From Planctomycetota bacterium (GTDB taxonomy: Bacteria > Planctomycetota > Phycisphaerae > UBA1845), in the NCBI GenBank assembly GCA_022566435.1, contig JADFIX010000084.1:1-9286 (forward strand): DNA of 9,286 nt, written 5' to 3'. A program made the position numbers and the translations under genes. Below, piece by piece: positions 6,098 to 9,286 of this stretch; the stretch's first letter is position 1, and each line of letters starts with the position of its first letter. Below the pieces are notes generated by a model. The model saw only the letters and a program-made list of their open reading frames with translations. It was not told the origin of the DNA and made no database searches.

Positions 6098-6272
6098 GGA
6101 TCATGGCGCAATGCCGGCGTTTCAACCCACCGCTCGCTATGCCCCGCACGACAACACGTCATTACTCGTAACTCGCCATAACCTCCTCCCCTGCTGCACG
6201 TCATTACTTGTCGTCGGATGTACTAAATACCGGAAAACCGGGGGATAACCGGGCGTTTGCTGCGAATACGCT

Positions 6273-6278
6273 TATAAT
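6273..6278 (+). promoter_or_regulatory. -10 element for the export operon
   Basis: A perfect TATAAT; transcription would start near 6285, about 50 bases before the favoured GTG start. No good -35 lies at the right distance. Instead, three ACCGG copies (6229-6233, 6237-6241, 6248-6252) occupy roughly -56 to -33, which would suit an activator-dependent promoter. Confidence 0.45.
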
Positions 6279-6334
6279 TAGGTCGATCTACCAACATGCG
6301 GTGGAGCGTGGGTCCTTTAGGGCGAGAAGGGGCA

Positions 6335-7111
6335 GTGATCGTAAGCGTCGTAGAAAACACGGAAAACAGTGATCAGAATGCCGGTCCGCTCGGCCTGCGC
6401 CACGCGGTTCAAGTGCTAGCAACGCCGCGCTCTGTTTTCGAGCGCGCCGAGGACACGGGTGCCTACGGCTGGGCTCTGATGACGCTGTTGGTGCTCGTGT
6501 TCTTGATCGGGCACGCAGAGGTCCAGACCGGTCTGATTAATCGCGGTGTCGACCTGAAGACCGAAAAGGGATTGGCCAAGCTCGAGAAGGAACAGGGGCA
6601 CCTGCTGGATCGGGTGGAGCTTCGGGACCGTATGGTGGGCATCCGCAAGACCGGTGAGTTCAACAAGATGCTCTCCCGCGTGGGAGTGATGGTTTTCTCG
6701 CCGGTTTACTTTCTTTCTTCGTTCTTGCTCATCTCGGCGGGCATGTACGCCGTCGTGGCACTTACGGGCAGAAAGCCGGAATTCCACACGCTGATGTCTA
6801 TCTGCGTGTATGCGGGAATGGTCGAAGTAGTGTCCCTGATCGTTCGGCTGGCGATGGTGTTGTACTACCGTACCGCATACGTCGATACGTCGTTCGTCAT
6901 GCTGGCCGAGACGGGTAGTGGAACGTGGCTCGCGGCCGTCGATCCTTTCAGGATCTGGTTTTGGGTGCTGGTCGGATTGGGACTTATTGTAACAAGGCAG
7001 TTGAGCAGGCGGATGGCCGTCGTGACGTGCCTGCTGATGGCACTCGTGGCCGGCGGTGCACGGGTAGGTTTTACTTTCGCGGCCGCGAGTGCGGCAGGTG
7101 CGGCAAGTTGA
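6335..7111 (+). CDS. Yip1-like multi-pass membrane protein
   Basis: Integral inner-membrane protein, first gene of a likely export operon. The pattern resembles the YIP1 family: a short soluble start, LRHAVQVLATPRSVFER (a 'P..vF' entry motif), a first membrane segment (YGWALMTLLVLVFLIG), a charged loop rich in Lys/Glu/Arg that could be helical (DLKTEKGLAKLEKEQGHLLDRVELRDRM), then about four more membrane segments (VMVFSPVYFLSSFLLISAGMY, a stretch around SICVYAGMVEVVSLIVRLAMVLYY, RIWFWVLVGLGLIV, AVVTCLLMALVAGG). I favour GTG 6335 because AGAAGGGG sits just before it and codons 6296-6334 look non-coding; ATG 6296 is in frame and would add 13 residues. Yip1-like proteins often sit beside MacAB-like genes; their job there is not settled. 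The Yip1 assignment is by pattern and moderate. Confidence 0.75.
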   Translation: MIVSVVENTENSDQNAGPLGLRHAVQVLATPRSVFERAEDTGAYGWALMTLLVLVFLIGHAEVQTGLINRGVDLKTEKGLAKLEKEQGHLLDRVELRDRMVGIRKTGEFNKMLSRVGVMVFSPVYFLSSFLLISAGMYAVVALTGRKPEFHTLMSICVYAGMVEVVSLIVRLAMVLYYRTAYVDTSFVMLAETGSGTWLAAVDPFRIWFWVLVGLGLIVTRQLSRRMAVVTCLLMALVAGGARVGFTFAAASAAGAAS

Positions 7112-7115
7112 GATT

Positions 7116-7179
7116 CGGGCTGTTAACCTCGAGTGTCGGCGTGGACGTTTTTTGTGAGATGGCCCGGCGAAACAGCCCG
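7116..7179 (+). repeat. Intercistronic inverted repeat beside a ribosome binding site
   Basis: CGGGCTGTT (7116-7124) pairs exactly with AACAGCCCG (7171-7179), with a 46-base interval. The right arm ends two bases before the GGAGG of the next gene, so folding could affect its translation. A direct repeat GCCCGGCG (7162-7169 and 7175-7182) overlaps it. Confidence 0.4.
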
Positions 7180-7181
7180 GC

Positions 7182-7186
7182 GGAGG
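7182..7186 (+). promoter_or_regulatory. Ribosome binding site deciding the 7194 start
   Basis: GGAGG, seven bases before ATG 7194 but only four before the in-frame GTG 7191. The spacing and the stronger codon favour 7194. Confidence 0.7.
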
Positions 7187-7193
7187 ATTCGTG

Positions 7194-8588
7194 ATGAAGG
7201 GTTGGCTGACGCTGTTGATCTTGGCCATTGTTTGTGCGGGCGTGTTTTCACTCGGTAGCTTGCGGCGGGATTCAGACGGCAAGCCCGCCCTGCACATCGC
7301 CGAGGAAGTTGCCCTGACGGTGGACGTCGCCGCTCCTGAAAAAGGCGAGATCATTCGTCTGGTTCAGGCGCCCGGCGACGTCGAGGCGGTGCTGGAGGTC
7401 GAGATCAGCTCGGAAATCGTATCCAAGATTATCGAAATGCCGGTCGAGGAAGGTGACCCGGTGAAGGCCGGTGATTTATTGTGCCGACTCGATGACAAGA
7501 ACCTACTGGCGGACGTCGAGTCCGGCGAGGCCAGGGTGGCGCAGCTCGGGGCGAGTATCAAGCAGGCTGAGGCCGACGTGGAGAAGGCGGACCGCGACGT
7601 CGCCCGACAAGCGGCGCTTTCCGAATCGAACGCCACCTCGGACATTGAATTACGTGACACGGTGACCAGGCGCAAGAAGTTCCGTGCGGTGCTCGAAATG
7701 CGGCAGCACGAGCTTTCTCAGTCCGAGGCCTTCCTCAAGCGTGCCCGCGAAGACCTCAAGAAAACGGTTATTACTTCGCCGATCGACGGCGTGATTTCGA
7801 GACTCAACGCCAAGCAGGGCGAGGTCGTGGTCACGGGGACGATGAACAACGCCGGCACGGTGATCATGTCGATCAGCGATCTATCCAGCATGCAGGTTCG
7901 TGCGCGGGTTGATGAGGTGGATGTTCCGTTGGTCAAGGCAGGGCAGACGGGGCGGGTGTATCTACAGTCCGACCCGGACGTCCCCGTTCCCGCAAGAGTG
8001 GTGCGGGTTTCTCCGAAGGGGTCGCGGGCCTCGGGGCGCGATGTGGTCACGTTCGAGGCATTGCTCGAGGTCCTGTCGACCGAGGAGCGGATCAAACCGG
8101 GGATGACGGCCAACGTGGAAATCGAAGTCGACCGGCGGGACGATGCCGTGACGGTTCCCGTCGAGGCCGTCGTGCACCGCATGCGCAGGGACTTGCCGGA
8201 GAAGGTTGTCGAGGCGTTCGACCGCAGCCAGGAGGGATTGAACATCTCCGAGCGCGTGCGACGGGGGCAATACATCAAGGTTATCTATGTGATGGAGGAT
8301 GAAGTCGCCCGGGTGCGGCTGATCGATACGGGCATCGCGGACACCCGGCTCGTCGAGATCGAAGACGGTATTGAATTGGGAGACAGTGTGATCATCGGCC
8401 CTTACCGTAGTCTCGACCAACTCGAAGACGGTAAGAAGGTGGCGCTCGCCGAAGACAAGAAGGACGTCGAGAAGCCGGAATCCGCGGAGAAAGAGCAGGT
8501 CGCGGAGGATGACCAGACGGGGCAGCGCGATGAGGACGCCGAAAAGGAACGGACCGTCGTAGTGAGCACGAAGAGCACCGAGGGATGA
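7194..8588 (+). CDS. HlyD/MacA-type membrane fusion protein (periplasmic adaptor), 464 aa
   Basis: Periplasmic adaptor linking an inner-membrane ABC transporter to the outer envelope. Residues 1-22 form an uncleaved membrane anchor (WLTLLILAIVCAGVFSL) with no lipobox. Next come beta-barrel and first half-lipoyl strands (GDVEAVLEVEISSEIVSKII, EEGDPVKAGDLLCRLD, about 61-100); an alpha-helical hairpin of about 85 residues (102-188, Ala/Glu/Arg-rich coiled coil); the second lipoyl half (TVITSPIDGVISRLNAKQGEVV, with the family TSPIDG motif); a beta-barrel (MQVRARVDEVDVPLVKAGQ); and the membrane-proximal part (IKPGMTANVEIEV, TVPVEAVV). Two oddities: an insert of about 30 residues (329-358) after VPVEAVV, and a charged, low-complexity tail of about 45 residues (DKKDVEKPESAEKEQ onward). 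It lies 82 bases after the Yip1-like gene and its stop overlaps the ATPase start, which indicates translational coupling. Confidence 0.9.
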   Translation: MKGWLTLLILAIVCAGVFSLGSLRRDSDGKPALHIAEEVALTVDVAAPEKGEIIRLVQAPGDVEAVLEVEISSEIVSKIIEMPVEEGDPVKAGDLLCRLDDKNLLADVESGEARVAQLGASIKQAEADVEKADRDVARQAALSESNATSDIELRDTVTRRKKFRAVLEMRQHELSQSEAFLKRAREDLKKTVITSPIDGVISRLNAKQGEVVVTGTMNNAGTVIMSISDLSSMQVRARVDEVDVPLVKAGQTGRVYLQSDPDVPVPARVVRVSPKGSRASGRDVVTFEALLEVLSTEERIKPGMTANVEIEVDRRDDAVTVPVEAVVHRMRRDLPEKVVEAFDRSQEGLNISERVRRGQYIKVIYVMEDEVARVRLIDTGIADTRLVEIEDGIELGDSVIIGPYRSLDQLEDGKKVALAEDKKDVEKPESAEKEQVAEDDQTGQRDEDAEKERTVVVSTKSTEG

Positions 8589-9286
8589 TGAATACGAGCG
8601 ACACCAACGGTCAGCCGATGATCCGCCTGGAAGGAATCGAGAAGTTGTACCGGGTCGGAACCGAAACGGTGCGCGCGCTGCGCGGGGTCACGCTGGATAT
8701 CGCGGCGAACGAGTATGTCGCCATCATGGGGCCGAGTGGTTCGGGCAAGAGCACCATGATGAATATTCTGGGTTGTCTGGATATTCCGACGGGTGGTCGG
8801 TACTTCCTGCGCGGCGAAGATGTCGCCAAGCTGTCACAATCGAAACTCGCAAGAATTCGCGGGCGGCAGATCGGATTCGTCTTTCAGACGTTCGAGCTCT
8901 TGCCGCGCACCACGGCGTTGAAGAACGTGCAGCTTCCACTCATGTACACCCAAGTGCCACGGAAAAAGCAGCGTGCGTATGCGGCCCTGAAGCGCGTGGG
9001 TCTTCTCGATCGCGCGACCCACCGCCCCAATCAGTTGTCGGGCGGGCAGAAGCAACGGGTGGCGATCGCGCGGGCGCTCGCCCAGGAGCCGGATATCATT
9101 CTGGCCGACGAACCGACCGGCAACCTCGACAGCCAAACGGGCGCGGAAATCCTGGACATCTTCGATTCGCTGCACGCCGAAGGCCAGACCATCATTGTCG
9201 TGACCCATGAAGAGGAGATTGCCGCCCGGTGCCGCCGGGTCATTCGCTTGCGCGACGGTCTCGTCGTCTCGGACATTCGTAACGAC
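8588..9286 (+). CDS. ABC transporter ATP-binding protein (MacB/LolD type), 3' partial
   Basis: ATPase subunit powering the export system with the adaptor encoded just upstream. The frame is open to the window edge: 233 residues with no stop, close to the usual 220-250, so only a few codons are probably missing unless it is fused to a permease. Numbering from ATG 8588: Walker A GPSGSGKST (48-56), Q-loop FVFQ (97-100) followed by the MacB/LolD-like LLPRTTALKNV, signature LSGGQ (150-154), Walker B IILADE (170-175), D-loop NLDS (179-182) and switch histidine VTHE (His207). All catalytic motifs are intact. The A of the upstream TGA stop is the first base of this ATG; an in-frame ATG at 8585 gives the classic four-base ATGA overlap instead. 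GAGG at 8580-8583 suits 8588 better. The permease gene is expected immediately downstream. The substrate cannot be told from the sequence. Confidence 0.93.
   Translation, partial: MNTSDTNGQPMIRLEGIEKLYRVGTETVRALRGVTLDIAANEYVAIMGPSGSGKSTMMNILGCLDIPTGGRYFLRGEDVAKLSQSKLARIRGRQIGFVFQTFELLPRTTALKNVQLPLMYTQVPRKKQRAYAALKRVGLLDRATHRPNQLSGGQKQRVAIARALAQEPDIILADEPTGNLDSQTGAEILDIFDSLHAEGQTIIVVTHEEEIAARCRRVIRLRDGLVVSDIRND

Larger units (their letters stand above)
5989..6334. other. Intergenic region between RAYT unit and export operon
   Basis: About 345 bases without a convincing gene. It holds an inverted-repeat pair (6017-6097), a 15-bp direct repeat with one mismatch (CACGTCATTACTCGT 6155-6169; CACGTCATTACTTGT 6197-6211), three ACCGG copies (6229, 6237, 6248) and a TATAAT element. 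An open frame at 6000-6248 translates the repeats (SPKRQRG, ...ACARGS) and is not a believable protein. Confidence 0.6.

Noticed and set aside
5473..6204. Long minus-strand open frames across the transposase
   Set aside because: Shadows of the GC-rich RAYT gene, which has all family motifs on the + strand.
5990..6211. CRISPR-like short repeats
   Set aside because: The repeats are irregular, inverted or only two copies, with no constant spacer length and no cas genes in the window.
6000..6248. 82-aa open frame after the RAYT unit
   Set aside because: It translates the inverted palindromic repeats (SPKRQRG..., ACARGS...) and has no ribosome binding site.

Overview
The window is about 58% GC by eye and looks like a planctomycete-type bacterial chromosome. 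The pointers are: an FHA-GAF-SpoIIE phosphatase, a long secreted protein with a style of extracellular domain I associate with planctomycetes, a REP-associated tyrosine transposase, and an inverted-repeat pair containing the 'AAGCGC..AGCG' type of palindrome I associate with that phylum. The phylum call is inference; no rRNA or other marker gene is present.

Layout, left to right, all genes on the + strand. (1) 2-1633: the 3' part of an FHA-GAF-PP2C(SpoIIE) signalling phosphatase; its start lies before the window, because the first four codons already hold the FHA 'GR' motif. (2) 1634-2061: no gene seen. (3) 2062-2292: a very small lipoprotein. (4) 2293-3057: a gene-poor, repeat-rich stretch with an 8-bp tandem repeat, a perfect 22-bp palindrome, a possible antisense coding remnant, a weak promoter, and three evenly spaced TGCANNTGCA sites. 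(5) 3058-5193: a 711-residue exported protein with a cysteine-rich tail. (6) 5242-5988: a self-contained insertion bounded by 16-bp inverted repeats and carrying a RAYT (Y1/HUH) transposase. (7) 5989-6334: no gene, with planctomycete-type palindromic repeats and a TATAAT promoter element. (8) 6335-9286: a likely operon of a Yip1-like membrane protein, a MacA/HlyD-type membrane fusion protein and a MacB/LolD-type ABC ATPase. The ATPase overlaps the preceding stop codon and is cut by the window end.

Functionally, the last three genes should form part of an envelope export or lipid/peptide translocation ABC system; its permease is expected just beyond 9286. The phosphatase is a cytoplasmic signalling module and has no evident link to its neighbours. 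The two exported proteins (2062 and 3058) are unlinked hypotheticals separated by 765 bases.

The observations most worth a second look are the evenly spaced TGCANNTGCA triplet upstream of the secreted protein gene, the apparent leaderless and possibly self-regulated promoter built into the left terminal hairpin of the transposase unit, and the Cys/His-rich tail of the secreted protein. I found no CRISPR array, tRNA, rRNA or recognisable defence system.
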